Below, piece after piece: positions 8,292 to 16,450 of a stretch of 64,000 nucleotides of DNA. The stretch's first letter is position 1. Every line of letters starts with the position of its first letter. The notes beneath the pieces were generated by a model, which did no database searches, was not told where the DNA came from, and saw nothing but the letters and a program-made list of their open reading frames with translations. Location of the stretch: the NCBI RefSeq assembly GCF_003149745.1, contig NZ_QGEG01000002.1, forward strand, positions 1-64,000. The letters run 5' to 3'. Made by a program: the position numbers and the translations under genes. This DNA is from Flagellimonas aquimarina. Its GTDB lineage: Bacteria > Bacteroidota > Bacteroidia > Flavobacteriales > Flavobacteriaceae.

Positions 8292-8846
8292 CTAATACCA
8301 ATTTTGATTTAGGCAACCCATTAGCGCGGTTCGCGCTCTATGGATCATCACCCAAAGGTTGGACGGATTAATTCCCAATTCATTACAAATATCTTCAGTG
8401 CTCATTCCTTGAATGGTCTTCATGTTAAAAACCAAGGACTGTTTTTTGGGCAGTTTTGAAATGCATTCTTGTATGGCCAGTCCTAATTCTTCATTTTCCA
8501 GTGTGTTGTCACCATTTTTACTAAAAGGGTCTGCCACCTGTTCCTCTAACCAATCTCCTTCAGAATCTGCATTGGCGTTGTAATTCATTCGAACCTCTGC
8601 TTTTCCTTTTTTGGAGTTTATTTTTCTATAGTGATCAATAACCTTTCTTTTTAAGATAGCGATCAACCAAGTGCGTTCAGCCGCATCTCCTTTGTAATTT
8701 TTAGCGGAGTTAAGCCCAGCAAAAAAAGTTTCTTGTACCAAATCCTTTGCAATTTCTGCATCACTTACGCGAGCCACTGCATAATTGAACAAGTAATCTG
8801 CATATTGATCTACCCAAGTATCGGGTTTGAGTTCGTGAGCTGCCAT
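8292..8846 (-). CDS. ECF-type RNA polymerase sigma factor
   Basis: This is a sigma-70 family protein of the extracytoplasmic-function group. Region 2 covers DYLFNYAVARVSDAEIAKDL and WLIAILKRKVIDHYRK; region 4 is the helix-turn-helix ISKLPKKQSLVFNMK...MSTEDICNELGI...WVMIHRAR. The frame opens at 8867, but a TACATTTG -7 box at 8865-8872 would overlap that codon, so the ATG at 8846 (184 residues, MAAHELKP) is preferred. The downstream gene encodes a likely zinc-binding anti-sigma partner. The stimulus and target genes cannot be read from this sequence. Confidence 0.9.
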   Translation of the reverse strand: MAAHELKPDTWVDQYADYLFNYAVARVSDAEIAKDLVQETFFAGLNSAKNYKGDAAERTWLIAILKRKVIDHYRKINSKKGKAEVRMNYNANADSEGDWLEEQVADPFSKNGDNTLENEELGLAIQECISKLPKKQSLVFNMKTIQGMSTEDICNELGINPSNLWVMIHRARTALMGCLNQNWY

Positions 8847-8864
8847 ATTATTTTCAAGAAGTGT

Positions 8865-8872
8865 CAAATGTA
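8865..8872 (-). promoter_or_regulatory. -7 box (TACATTTG) of the ECF sigma operon
   Basis: On the minus strand this matches TAnnTTTG and lies about 20 bp before the ATG at 8846. No TTG at the usual -33 distance is visible. It argues against translation starting at 8867. Confidence 0.45.
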
Positions 8873-8962
8873 ATGGATTTTAGTTAATGATTATATGTTT
8901 TGTTCATTACAAACGACTTCAAAAAGTATCACGAAAAGGTCATGAAAGCGAACTTTAGCTTA

Positions 8963-8988
8963 TTGTTATGATTTTGGCGCCATAACAA
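8963..8988. repeat. inverted repeat in the intergenic region
   Basis: TTGTTATG (8963-8970) and CATAACAA (8981-8988) form an 8-bp stem over a 10-nt loop, between two minus-strand genes. No T-run follows, so it is not a clear terminator. Confidence 0.6.
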
Positions 8989-9043
8989 CGCTGATAAAAC
9001 TATTAAATTATCCTTTTTAATGATGTTTGGACATGAAGTCAAC

Positions 9044-9931
9044 TCATTTTGTACAGGTTATGAGGTAATATCCAAAGCTTTGCATGTGCAGACCCGACAA
9101 CAATGCATAAAAAGAACCTTTTAAGTTGTGTAGACTTTCCTTTTTTAAAGAACCGTTTTCCCATAGTTTTTTAAACATAAAGCCGACTATTGCAAATGGT
9201 ACGTGAAATACAGAGGGAGCAACTCGGAAAGAGATGTCCTCGACCTGTACATTTTTAAACCCAACTTTTTTTAGCTCATCTACCACCTTTTTTATATGGC
9301 CTAACTTTTCCAAGCTCCAGTGACTACAGAGGTTTTTGTATGCAAATGAACTTCCGTGACAAAGCTTTTGAGCTTCTTTTTTTAGAAAAGCATCTGCAAT
9401 GACCAATTTTCCTCCTGGTTTTAGAATACGGTGTGCTTCTGCAAATGAAGACTTGTCATGTCCAGAATGGCAAAAGCTTTCTATAGCTATTGCTCCATCA
9501 CATGAATTTGAAGTTAAAGGTGTATGGTTGTAGTTTTCTTTTAAAATAACAGCATTTAAGTCTTTCAAAAGTTTGTTTCCTTCTTGGACCTGAAATTCTG
9601 ACAATGTAACTCCTATGGCAGAAAGATTTTGATTTTTTCTTAAGGCATATCTAATACTACCGCCCATGCCGCAACCTAAATCTGCCAATAGACCTTTTCC
9701 TTGGTTTAGGCCCAATCTATTTAAGACTTGCTTGTTCATTTCATTCAGCATATGATCCCTTTTGAAAGGATTTGTTCTAAGGGGATGGTAATAACCAAAA
9801 TGCATATTAAAGTCCTTGCTCCAAAACTCATAGTCTTCTGTTGCTTCGTTGTAAAAATCAATAATATTTACTTCTATTTTTTCTTTTTCTTCCGAGAGAC
9901 AATACCGTTTTTCAAAAATTAAATCTTTCAT
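9044..9931 (-). CDS. SAM-dependent methyltransferase
   Basis: This 295-residue enzyme has motif I LLADLGCGMGGS, followed by AIGVTLSEFQVQEGN and CDGAIAIESFCHSG, and then HRILKPGGKLVIADAF. The layout is like the small-molecule methyltransferases of the tocopherol/sarcosine/cyclopropane-synthase-like superfamily. It is the third gene of the operon led by the GbsR/MarR regulator and starts 10 bp after the membrane protein gene ends. The substrate is unknown; the membrane partner suggests a lipid or quinone-like compound. Confidence 0.8.
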   Translation of the reverse strand: MKDLIFEKRYCLSEEKEKIEVNIIDFYNEATEDYEFWSKDFNMHFGYYHPLRTNPFKRDHMLNEMNKQVLNRLGLNQGKGLLADLGCGMGGSIRYALRKNQNLSAIGVTLSEFQVQEGNKLLKDLNAVILKENYNHTPLTSNSCDGAIAIESFCHSGHDKSSFAEAHRILKPGGKLVIADAFLKKEAQKLCHGSSFAYKNLCSHWSLEKLGHIKKVVDELKKVGFKNVQVEDISFRVAPSVFHVPFAIVGFMFKKLWENGSLKKESLHNLKGSFYALLSGLHMQSFGYYLITCTK

Positions 9932-9941
9932 AGTTTACGTT

Positions 9942-10382
9942 TTAATGATTAGAGTACAGGATGTAATTGTTAATGCACAACCAGGTAAAGACTACTGCGA
10001 ATAATATAAATAGTGCATTCATGAAGTAGGTGCCAATTTTAAACAATGGTTTTTGAGGAATGGTGTACTTGGGGTAATATGCTATTTGAGTAGCTACTTT
10101 ACCTATCCAATAAGCACCTATCAATCCGGTAATGGCAATAGCTAAACTGGTTCCATTTTGTAAATCCTTGGTCAATAGGATTGCAATGCAACCAAAAGAA
10201 AAGTTGAGCCCTTGAATGTACCTTCCATATGTCTTGGCTATTTCTTGGTTTAAAGGTTTTAACTTTTTTACGTCATTGTACCAATCAAAGACTTCATGCC
10301 TGATGTATGGATAAATAAGAGCTGTAAATATTTGACCGGCACCTCCTAAAATAATCAACCAGTTTGGAACATAATATTTCAT
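9942..10382 (-). CDS. small four-helix membrane protein of unknown function
   Basis: The 146-residue protein has four hydrophobic stretches: WLIILGGAGQIFTALIYPYI, the GLNFSFGCIAILL region, a third at LAIAITGLIGAYWIG, and one at NALFILFAVVFTWLCI. I do not recognise the family. It lies between a GbsR/MarR regulator and a methyltransferase on the same strand and follows a copy of the presumed operator (10401-10425), so it is probably controlled by that regulator. Confidence 0.7.
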   Translation of the reverse strand: MKYYVPNWLIILGGAGQIFTALIYPYIRHEVFDWYNDVKKLKPLNQEIAKTYGRYIQGLNFSFGCIAILLTKDLQNGTSLAIAITGLIGAYWIGKVATQIAYYPKYTIPQKPLFKIGTYFMNALFILFAVVFTWLCINNYILYSNH

Positions 10383-10400
10383 TGTTGTATGTTTTTAAAA

Positions 10401-10425
10401 TTTCAGAAAATATTGAAAGTTATAA
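10401..10425. promoter_or_regulatory. presumed GbsR/MarR operator, copy 1
   Basis: The core is TTTCAGAAAATATTGAAAG, an interrupted dyad (TTTCA...TTGAAA), followed by TTATAA. It lies 19 bp upstream of the membrane protein ATG. It matches copy 2 (10966-10990) at 23 of 25 positions. Confidence 0.65.
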
Positions 10426-10434
10426 TCAAAAAAA

Positions 10435-10938
10435 TTATTTTATTATTTTGATTAAGGCACTGCTTACCCAGTTTTGTTTGTGATTTATTGCTTTGTCCAA
10501 AAGAGCATTTGCCGTTGTTGCCAAGTCATGCAGTGCTTTGGTTTGTTTAATGAGTTCTTTGGTGTTTTTGGTTCCATCATCCTTTATGGAACTGATTTCT
10601 TGAAGCGTTTTGATAACGGGTTGTATTTCTCTTCTGCTGCGTTCCTCCGCTATGATACGAGCCAATTCTTGCACATCTTTCTCAGTAGAAAAGTACTCTT
10701 TGCGTTCGCCTGCTTTCAATTCTTTCTTTACAATTCCCCAGTCAATCAATTGACGAACGTTCATGCTGGTATTCCCTCTGGAAATTTGAAGTTCTTCCAT
10801 GATTTCTTCGGTGGTCAATGGTTTTGTAGAAATAAAAAGTAGGGCCTGTATTTGGGCCATGGCCTTGTTTATGCCCCATAGTGTGCCCAAACTTCCCCAT
10901 GTACTAATAAACTTATCTTTTGCTTCTTGGAATTCCAT
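10435..10938 (-). CDS. GbsR/MarR family transcriptional regulator
   Basis: This is a 167-residue winged-helix regulator. The DNA-binding part is LLFISTKPLTTEEIMEELQISRGNTSMNVRQLIDWGIVKK, with the GKR-like wing KAGERKEYFSTE. A C-terminal helical region follows that probably dimerises. The N-terminal WGSLGTLWGINKAMAQI is the GbsR-type signature. It heads an operon with a membrane protein and a methyltransferase. Two near-identical palindromic elements lie in its own promoter and before the next gene, which points to autoregulation. The ligand is unknown. Confidence 0.9.
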   Translation of the reverse strand: MEFQEAKDKFISTWGSLGTLWGINKAMAQIQALLFISTKPLTTEEIMEELQISRGNTSMNVRQLIDWGIVKKELKAGERKEYFSTEKDVQELARIIAEERSRREIQPVIKTLQEISSIKDDGTKNTKELIKQTKALHDLATTANALLDKAINHKQNWVSSALIKIIK

Positions 10939-10942
10939 AAGA

Positions 10943-10971
10943 CAAAGATAATATAATTTTTATAGTTTCAA
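10943..10971 (-). promoter_or_regulatory. promoter of the GbsR operon (TTG-N18-TATCTTTG)
   Basis: On the minus strand TTG (10969-10971) and TATCTTTG (10943-10950) are separated by 18 bp, an almost ideal Bacteroidota promoter. The -33 TTG lies inside operator copy 2, so bound regulator would block it. Confidence 0.75.
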
Positions 10972-10990
10972 AAATTATTGAAAGTTATAA
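10966..10990. promoter_or_regulatory. presumed GbsR/MarR operator, copy 2
   Basis: The core is TTTCAAAAATTATTGAAAG followed by TTATAA. It is the same dyad as copy 1 and overlaps the -33 element of the regulator's own promoter. Confidence 0.65.
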
Positions 10991-11038
10991 AACGATAAAG
11001 CCGAACTTTTGTTGGTCAATTTGATTGTAATTATTATG

Positions 11039-11046
11039 TAAATTTG
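11039..11046 (+). promoter_or_regulatory. possible -7 box (TAAATTTG) of the lipoprotein gene
   Basis: This matches TAnnTTTG on the plus strand, 41 bp before the ATG at 11087. TTG triplets upstream are at spacings of 15 and 24 bp, neither ideal. Confidence 0.4.
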
Positions 11047-11086
11047 TGATTATCAGTGCTCAATGCCACCCTAACACCATACCTCA

Positions 11087-11446
11087 ATGAGAATAACTGC
11101 ACTCTTAATGACTTTTTTAATGTTGTTCAATAGTTGTTATAGTTACAAAAACTTAAACTTGGGAATTGATGATTTTGAGGTTGATCAAACATATGAGGTC
11201 AGATTGGGGGAAAGAAAAATGGAAAAAGTAAAAGTGGTGGAAGTTACAGATTCCACAATTGTTGTACTCCAGAACAAAAATAGGACGGTAATACAAAAAT
11301 CGATGCTTACAGAAAGCAGGCACAGAAAGCTTTCTCCAGGCAAAACCATTATAGGTTCTGTTATTGGTGTGCTTGCCACCATTTCTATAATAGGTATTAT
11401 CTCTTTTGGCGGAGGAAGTAATTCAGGTGGTTTTGTAACATTCTGA
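11087..11446 (+). CDS. small putative lipoprotein with C-terminal membrane segment
   Basis: The 119-residue protein starts with a signal peptide leading to a lipobox-like FNSC, so Cys17 would be lipidated. A short beta-rich stretch (YEVRLGERKMEKVKVVEVTDSTIVV) follows, and a hydrophobic glycine-rich segment (IIGSVIGVLATISIIGIISF) lies near the C-terminus. No family is recognised. It is divergent from the GbsR operon and ends 2 bp before the convergent M3 peptidase gene. Confidence 0.65.
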   Translation: MRITALLMTFLMLFNSCYSYKNLNLGIDDFEVDQTYEVRLGERKMEKVKVVEVTDSTIVVLQNKNRTVIQKSMLTESRHRKLSPGKTIIGSVIGVLATISIIGIISFGGGSNSGGFVTF

Positions 11447-11448
11447 TA

Positions 11449-13479
11449 CTAAACCTTTGTTTTGGCTAATCCCGATCTTTCCAATAACGCCTCAATTTTA
11501 GGTTCTGCTCCCCTAAAACGTTTATAAAGTGTCATTGGGTTTTCCGAACCTCCTTTGGAAAGTACATGTTCCTTAAACTTAGTTGCAATTTCCTTGTTGA
11601 AAATTCCATTTTCCTTAAAATAGGCAAATGCATCAGCATCCAAAACCTCTGCCCATTTATAACTGTAATACCCAGATGAATACCCTCCTTGAAAAATATG
11701 GGAGAAAGCCACGCTCATACAGGTTTCAGGAGTTTCTGGAAATAGATTTGTGCCTTCAAATGCTTTGGACTCATAAGTTTTTACATCTTTAATTTTTGAA
11801 GGGTCTGTTGCATGCCATGCCATATCCAAGAAACCAAAACTTAATTGCCTGAGTGTAGCAATGCCTTCTTGGAAGGTTGCAGATTCTTTAATTTTTTCAA
11901 CCAATTCCATGGGAATCAATTCTCCAGTATCATAATGAAATGCAAAAAGCTCTAAAGCTTCTTTTTCATAACACCAGTTTTCCATCACTTGGCTTGGTAA
12001 TTCCACAAAGTCCCAATACACGGAGGTGCCGGATATACTTGGATATGTAGTATTTGCCAACATGCCGTGCAAAGCATGTCCAAATTCATGGAATAGTGTT
12101 GTTACCTCATTGAAAGTAAGAAGCGAAGGTTTGGTGCTTGTAGGTTTTGTAAAGTTGCAGACATTTGAAATATGTGGTCTACTGTTTTTACCATGCAAAG
12201 TGTATTGTGGTTTGTAAGAAGTCATCCAAGCACCACCGCGTTTACCAGGTCTGGGATGAAAATCGGCATAGAAAAGTGAAACCAGATTTTGCGAGCTGTC
12301 ATAGACCTCATAGGTTTTTACATCATCATGGTATTTTTCAATATCAAAAACCTCTTTAAAATTGAGGTCAAATAATTTTTCTGCAACCTTGAAAACGCCA
12401 TCAATAACATTTTCAAGCTTAAAATATGGTTTTAGTTGTTCATCATCCAAATTGAACAGTTTTTGCTTCAATTTCTCCGAATAGTATGCGCTATCCCATT
12501 TTTCCAGTTGGTCTATGCCATCCAGTTCTTTTGCAAACGTCTCCAATTCTTTAAATTCTCTTTCGGCAGCTGGTTTTGCTTTTTCCAGAAGTTCGGTCAA
12601 AAAACTCTGCACTTTTTCTGGAGTTTCAGCCATTCGTTCTTCTAAGACAAAGTGTGCATGGGTTTTGTACCCCAGCAAGTTGGCTCTTTCATGCCTTAGT
12701 GATACGATCTTTAAAACATTTTCTTGATTATCCAGATCGTCGTTATGAAATCCTTTGCTGCCAAATGCCAGAGAAAGTTCTTTTCGTAACGCCCTATTTT
12801 CTGCGTACTTCATGAATGGAATGTAGCTTGGATAGTCCAAAGTGATTAACCACCCTTCTTTATCTTTTGATTTTGCCAACTGCGCCGCAGCTTCTTTTGC
12901 CCCTTCCGGCAATCCCCTTAGACTTTCTTCATTAGTGAGCAATAGTTCATACTTGTTGGTTTCTGCCAAAACATTTTCACCAAATTTCAATTTTAGTTTA
13001 GATAGTTCAGCGTCTATTTCTCTGAGCCTTTTTTTCTCTGAGTCACCAAGATTAGCCCCATTCCGACTAAAGCTTTTGTATTTTTTCTCCAACAGTGTTT
13101 TCTGCTCTGGAGTTAAGTTTAGGCCTTCTCGTTTTTCGTAGACCGATTTTATTCTTTTAAAGAGTACTTCGTTCAATGTAATATCATTGCTGAACTCTGA
13201 TAGAAGCGGAGAAACTTCTTGCGCTATTTTTTGAATTTCTTCATTGGTTTCTGCGGAATTCAGATTAAAAAACACACTTGAAACCCTATCCAATTGCTTT
13301 CCTGAAAAATCCAAAGCTTCCAGCGTATTTTCAAAAGTTGGTGCTTCCATATTTTCAGTAATGAGATTTATCTCCTCTCTGGCTTTTTCAATCGCATCTA
13401 TAAATGCAGGTTTAAAATGCTCGTTTTTTAGTTGTTCAAATGGTGCTCTATCAAATGATTTGAGAAGGGGGTTGTTCAT
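11449..13479 (-). CDS. M3 family oligopeptidase (peptidyl-dipeptidase / oligopeptidase A type)
   Basis: This 676-residue zinc metallopeptidase has the M3 signature HEFGHALHG; the zinc ligands are His464, His468 and probably Glu493 in WDFVELPSQ. The catalytic Glu465 lies in the motif. The length matches cytoplasmic oligopeptidase A and peptidyl-dipeptidase Dcp. No signal peptide is visible, so it probably degrades short peptides in the cytoplasm. It lies 63 bp downstream of purE on the same strand and may be partly cotranscribed with it. Confidence 0.93.
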   Translation of the reverse strand: MNNPLLKSFDRAPFEQLKNEHFKPAFIDAIEKAREEINLITENMEAPTFENTLEALDFSGKQLDRVSSVFFNLNSAETNEEIQKIAQEVSPLLSEFSNDITLNEVLFKRIKSVYEKREGLNLTPEQKTLLEKKYKSFSRNGANLGDSEKKRLREIDAELSKLKLKFGENVLAETNKYELLLTNEESLRGLPEGAKEAAAQLAKSKDKEGWLITLDYPSYIPFMKYAENRALRKELSLAFGSKGFHNDDLDNQENVLKIVSLRHERANLLGYKTHAHFVLEERMAETPEKVQSFLTELLEKAKPAAEREFKELETFAKELDGIDQLEKWDSAYYSEKLKQKLFNLDDEQLKPYFKLENVIDGVFKVAEKLFDLNFKEVFDIEKYHDDVKTYEVYDSSQNLVSLFYADFHPRPGKRGGAWMTSYKPQYTLHGKNSRPHISNVCNFTKPTSTKPSLLTFNEVTTLFHEFGHALHGMLANTTYPSISGTSVYWDFVELPSQVMENWCYEKEALELFAFHYDTGELIPMELVEKIKESATFQEGIATLRQLSFGFLDMAWHATDPSKIKDVKTYESKAFEGTNLFPETPETCMSVAFSHIFQGGYSSGYYSYKWAEVLDADAFAYFKENGIFNKEIATKFKEHVLSKGGSENPMTLYKRFRGAEPKIEALLERSGLAKTKV

Positions 13480-13542
13480 TGTATCCTTTAATGGTTTGTG
13501 AGTTCAAGGTTAATTGAAAAATGTACTTATATGAAGTTGAAA

Positions 13543-14037
13543 CTAGTTATTTTTCTTTCTTACCTCTTCAGCGCCTTTAACGACTTTTTCTTTTAGTCCT
13601 TGTTTATAGATTTCAATTTTATCCAAAACACATTTATCAGAAGACCCAATAATCTGAGCTGCCAAAATACCAGCATTTTTTGCGCCATTTAGTGCTACGG
13701 TTGCCACGGGGACCCCGCCTGGCATTTGAAGAATTGATAGTATAGAATCCCAACCATCAATAGAATTGCTGCTTTTTACCGGAACGCCTATTACGGGTAA
13801 TGGAGATAATGAGGCTACCATTCCGGGGAGGTGTGCAGCACCTCCGGCACCGGCAATAATTACGGCATACCCATTTTTATGGGCAGTTTTGCTAAAATCG
13901 AACAGTTTTTCAGGAGTTCTGTGTGCAGAAACAATATCTACATCAACTTCAATATCAAATCCTTTTAAAATTTCAACTGCTTCTTGCATAACGGGAAGGT
14001 CGCTTGTGCTTCCCATAATTACGGCTACTTTGCTCAT
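13543..14037 (-). CDS. purE: 5-(carboxyamino)imidazole ribonucleotide mutase
   Basis: PurE moves the carboxylate of N5-CAIR to C4 to give CAIR in purine synthesis. The 164-residue protein shows VIMGSTSDLPVM, the substrate loop VSAHRTPEKL, and the glycine-rich AGAGGAAHLPGM, all typical of class I PurE. It starts 4 bp after purK ends, so the two consecutive enzymes of the pathway are translationally linked. Confidence 0.97.
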   Translation of the reverse strand: MSKVAVIMGSTSDLPVMQEAVEILKGFDIEVDVDIVSAHRTPEKLFDFSKTAHKNGYAVIIAGAGGAAHLPGMVASLSPLPVIGVPVKSSNSIDGWDSILSILQMPGGVPVATVALNGAKNAGILAAQIIGSSDKCVLDKIEIYKQGLKEKVVKGAEEVRKKNN

Positions 14038-14041
14038 AATG

Positions 14042-15196
14042 CTATTTGCTTATAACTTTAATCGTTTCTTTTACTTGTTGTGCCACCTTTCTTGCTTTGG
14101 CCATATCTTCATCTACAATGGTCACATGGCCCATTTTACGAAACGGGCGTGTCTGCTTTTTTCCATAAATATGTGGTGTTACGCCATCCATTTCCAAAAT
14201 GGAATCTATGTTTTCATAAACAACATCTCCCGTATGCCCTTCCGCGCCTACTAAATTAACCATGACCCCGGCCACTTTGCTATCTGTTTTCCCCAATGGT
14301 AAACCAAGTATTGCCCTTATATGCTGTTCAAATTGATTGGTATAGCTGGCTTCAATACTATAATGCCCACTATTATGCGGTCGTGGAGCCACTTCATTTA
14401 CCAAAATTTTATCGTCTTTGGTCTGGAACAATTCCACAGCAAGCAATCCAACATGTTCTATTTGTGATGAAACTTTTAAAGCGACCTCCACAGCTTTTTT
14501 GGCAACAGAAGCCTTAATACGAGCAGGACAAATAACATATTCAACTTGATTGGCTTCAGGATGAAATTCCATTTCCACAACAGGATATGTTTTTATTTCA
14601 CCTTTAGCGTTTCTTGCAACAACCACGGCCAATTCACTTTTAAAATCAACCATTTTTTCGGCAATACATTCTACATTGGGTAAGTCATTTAGATCTTCTA
14701 AAGAGCGTACCACCTTAACTCCCTGTCCATCATACCCGAACTGGGCACTTTTCCAAACAAAGGGAAATTGCAATCCACCATTGGAAATGCTATCCTCAAT
14801 TTCGGAAGTGTAGGCAAATCGTGTAAACGGGGCAGTTGGAATATTGTTATCTGTATAAAAGAGTTTCTGTGTTGCTTTATTCTGAATGACCCTTAATGCA
14901 TTGGTAGGGGGGTATACTTTTACACCTTCGCTTTCCAATTTTTCCAAAGCATCCACATTTACATTTTCAATTTCAATGGTCAACACATCCACATCTTTTC
15001 CAAAAGTGTATACATCATCAAAATCTAGAAGACTGCCCTGAACAAAATGATTACAGGCAATTTTGCAGGGAGCCTCTGCCGAAGCATCCATTACCTTGGT
15101 ATAAATGTCCCATTTTCGAGTTTCATAAAGTAACATTTTGCCCAATTGACCACCACCTAGAATACCGAGTTTAAAATTGGAAGAGAAAAATTGCAT
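14042..15196 (-). CDS. purK: 5-(carboxyamino)imidazole ribonucleotide synthase
   Basis: PurK is an ATP-grasp enzyme that carboxylates AIR with bicarbonate and ATP to form N5-CAIR, the substrate of PurE. The 384-residue protein has the N-terminal LGILGGGQLGKML, the ATP-grasp centre FPFVWKSAQFGYDGQGVK, and the metal-binding VNEVAPRPHNSGH. It is the first gene of the purKE pair; a TATTTTTG -7 box lies just upstream. It diverges from the hpt-adk fusion, so purine synthesis and salvage share one intergenic region. Confidence 0.97.
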   Translation of the reverse strand: MQFFSSNFKLGILGGGQLGKMLLYETRKWDIYTKVMDASAEAPCKIACNHFVQGSLLDFDDVYTFGKDVDVLTIEIENVNVDALEKLESEGVKVYPPTNALRVIQNKATQKLFYTDNNIPTAPFTRFAYTSEIEDSISNGGLQFPFVWKSAQFGYDGQGVKVVRSLEDLNDLPNVECIAEKMVDFKSELAVVVARNAKGEIKTYPVVEMEFHPEANQVEYVICPARIKASVAKKAVEVALKVSSQIEHVGLLAVELFQTKDDKILVNEVAPRPHNSGHYSIEASYTNQFEQHIRAILGLPLGKTDSKVAGVMVNLVGAEGHTGDVVYENIDSILEMDGVTPHIYGKKQTRPFRKMGHVTIVDEDMAKARKVAQQVKETIKVISK

Positions 15197-15218
15197 TAAT
15201 CTGTTAATTGAAATGAAA

Positions 15219-15226
15219 GCAAAAAT
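15219..15226 (-). promoter_or_regulatory. -7 box (TATTTTTG) of purKE
   Basis: On the minus strand this fits TAnnTTTG, about 23 bp before the purK ATG. No clear TTG is seen at -33. Confidence 0.5.
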
Positions 15227-15281
15227 ACATGAATTCCTCGAAGGGATAAAAGCTCAGCGAGTAAAGCGCACCTAAAAATGT

Positions 15282-15289
15282 TATCTTTG
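15282..15289 (+). promoter_or_regulatory. -7 box (TATCTTTG) of the hpt-adk gene
   Basis: This fits TAnnTTTG on the plus strand, 26 bp before the TTG start codon at 15315. The -33 element is poor. Confidence 0.5.
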
Positions 15290-15314
15290 CCAACCTATTA
15301 AAATTGATGACGAC

Positions 15315-16424
15315 TTGATCAAACTCCATGACAAAGTTTTTACGCCCTATTTAAGGGAGGAACAAATTTTAGCTGCCGTTGAAAAAATGGCTGTTGAAAT
15401 AGCCAAAGACTACCAGCATGAGACCCCTATTTTTGTAGGTGTGCTTAATGGTGCGTTCATGTTTGTATCAGATTTTCTAAAGGCATATCAGCACCCATGT
15501 CAAGTTTCATTTGTGCGGTTGAGTTCCTATCATGGATTAACATCTACAGGCATTGTAGAAGCTTTATTGGATGTTCCCGAGGATATAAATGGAAGAAGCG
15601 TAATTATTTTGGAGGATGTCATTGATACGGGAAGGACATTGAAAAAATTGGTGCATTTGTTCTCCAAAACCAATGTAAAAGAGTTTAAAATAGCATCGTT
15701 GTTTTATAAGCCCGATGTTTATTCGGGTGAATATTCAATTGATTATGTGGGAATGGAAATTCCAGATAATTTTATTGTAGGATACGGTTTGGACTATAAT
15801 GAATTGGGCCGAAATTTAAGAGAAGTATATCAACTAAAGCAGAATAATATGATCAACCTTGTGCTTTTTGGAAAGCCGGGAGCGGGAAAAGGAACCCAAG
15901 CCGGGTTTTTAAAGGAAAACTACAATTTAAAGCACATTTCTACTGGAGATGTTTTTAGATATAACATTAAAAACGGAACAGAACTGGGCAAATTGGCCAA
16001 GTCCTATATAGATCGGGGTGATTTGGTTCCTGATGAAGTAACCATAAACATGTTGAAGGACGAAGTAGAGAAAAATCCAGATGCTGCAGGGTTCATTTTT
16101 GATGGATTTCCCAGGACCACCGCACAAGCAGAAGCATTGGACAATTTTTTAGAATCCAAAGACATGCAGATAAACGCAACCATTGCGTTAGAGGCAGACG
16201 ATGATATTTTAGTGGCCCGCTTGCTGGAACGAGGCAAGGAAAGTGGACGGACTGATGATCAAGATGAAGACAAAATCCGAAACCGATTTGATGAATATAA
16301 CCAGAAAACAGCCCCTTTAAGAGCTTACTACGAGAAACAAGGAAAGTTCCATTCTATAAACGGAATAGGGGAAATAAGCCAAATTACGGAGCGACTAAGC
16401 GTTGTGGTAAACAGCCTTTCATAA
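15315..16424 (+). CDS. adk: fused hypoxanthine phosphoribosyltransferase - adenylate kinase
   Basis: This 369-residue protein carries two complete enzymes in one frame. Residues 1-178 are a hypoxanthine phosphoribosyltransferase with the PRPP loop VIILEDVIDTGRT (97-109). It makes IMP or GMP from the free base. Residues 179-369 are an adenylate kinase (MINLVLFGKPGAGKGTQ, then DGFPRT and a short-LID type RLLERGKESGRTDD), which equilibrates AMP, ADP and ATP. No ATG precedes the first domain in frame; the TTG at 15315 gives the family start MIKLHDK. The internal ATG at 15849 could also give free Adk. The order and absence of a linker suggest a true fusion. It diverges from purKE. Confidence 0.93.
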   Translation: MIKLHDKVFTPYLREEQILAAVEKMAVEIAKDYQHETPIFVGVLNGAFMFVSDFLKAYQHPCQVSFVRLSSYHGLTSTGIVEALLDVPEDINGRSVIILEDVIDTGRTLKKLVHLFSKTNVKEFKIASLFYKPDVYSGEYSIDYVGMEIPDNFIVGYGLDYNELGRNLREVYQLKQNNMINLVLFGKPGAGKGTQAGFLKENYNLKHISTGDVFRYNIKNGTELGKLAKSYIDRGDLVPDEVTINMLKDEVEKNPDAAGFIFDGFPRTTAQAEALDNFLESKDMQINATIALEADDDILVARLLERGKESGRTDDQDEDKIRNRFDEYNQKTAPLRAYYEKQGKFHSINGIGEISQITERLSVVVNSLS

Positions 16425-16450
16425 CATTTCACAAATCATAGAAAACCTAG

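Noticed and set aside
8963-8988. Terminator after the methyltransferase gene
   Set aside because: The inverted repeat has no T-run on either strand and lies well after the stop codon.
13766-14254. 162-residue open frame antisense to purE and purK
   Set aside because: Both genes on the opposite strand are clear family members; this frame has no recognisable protein.
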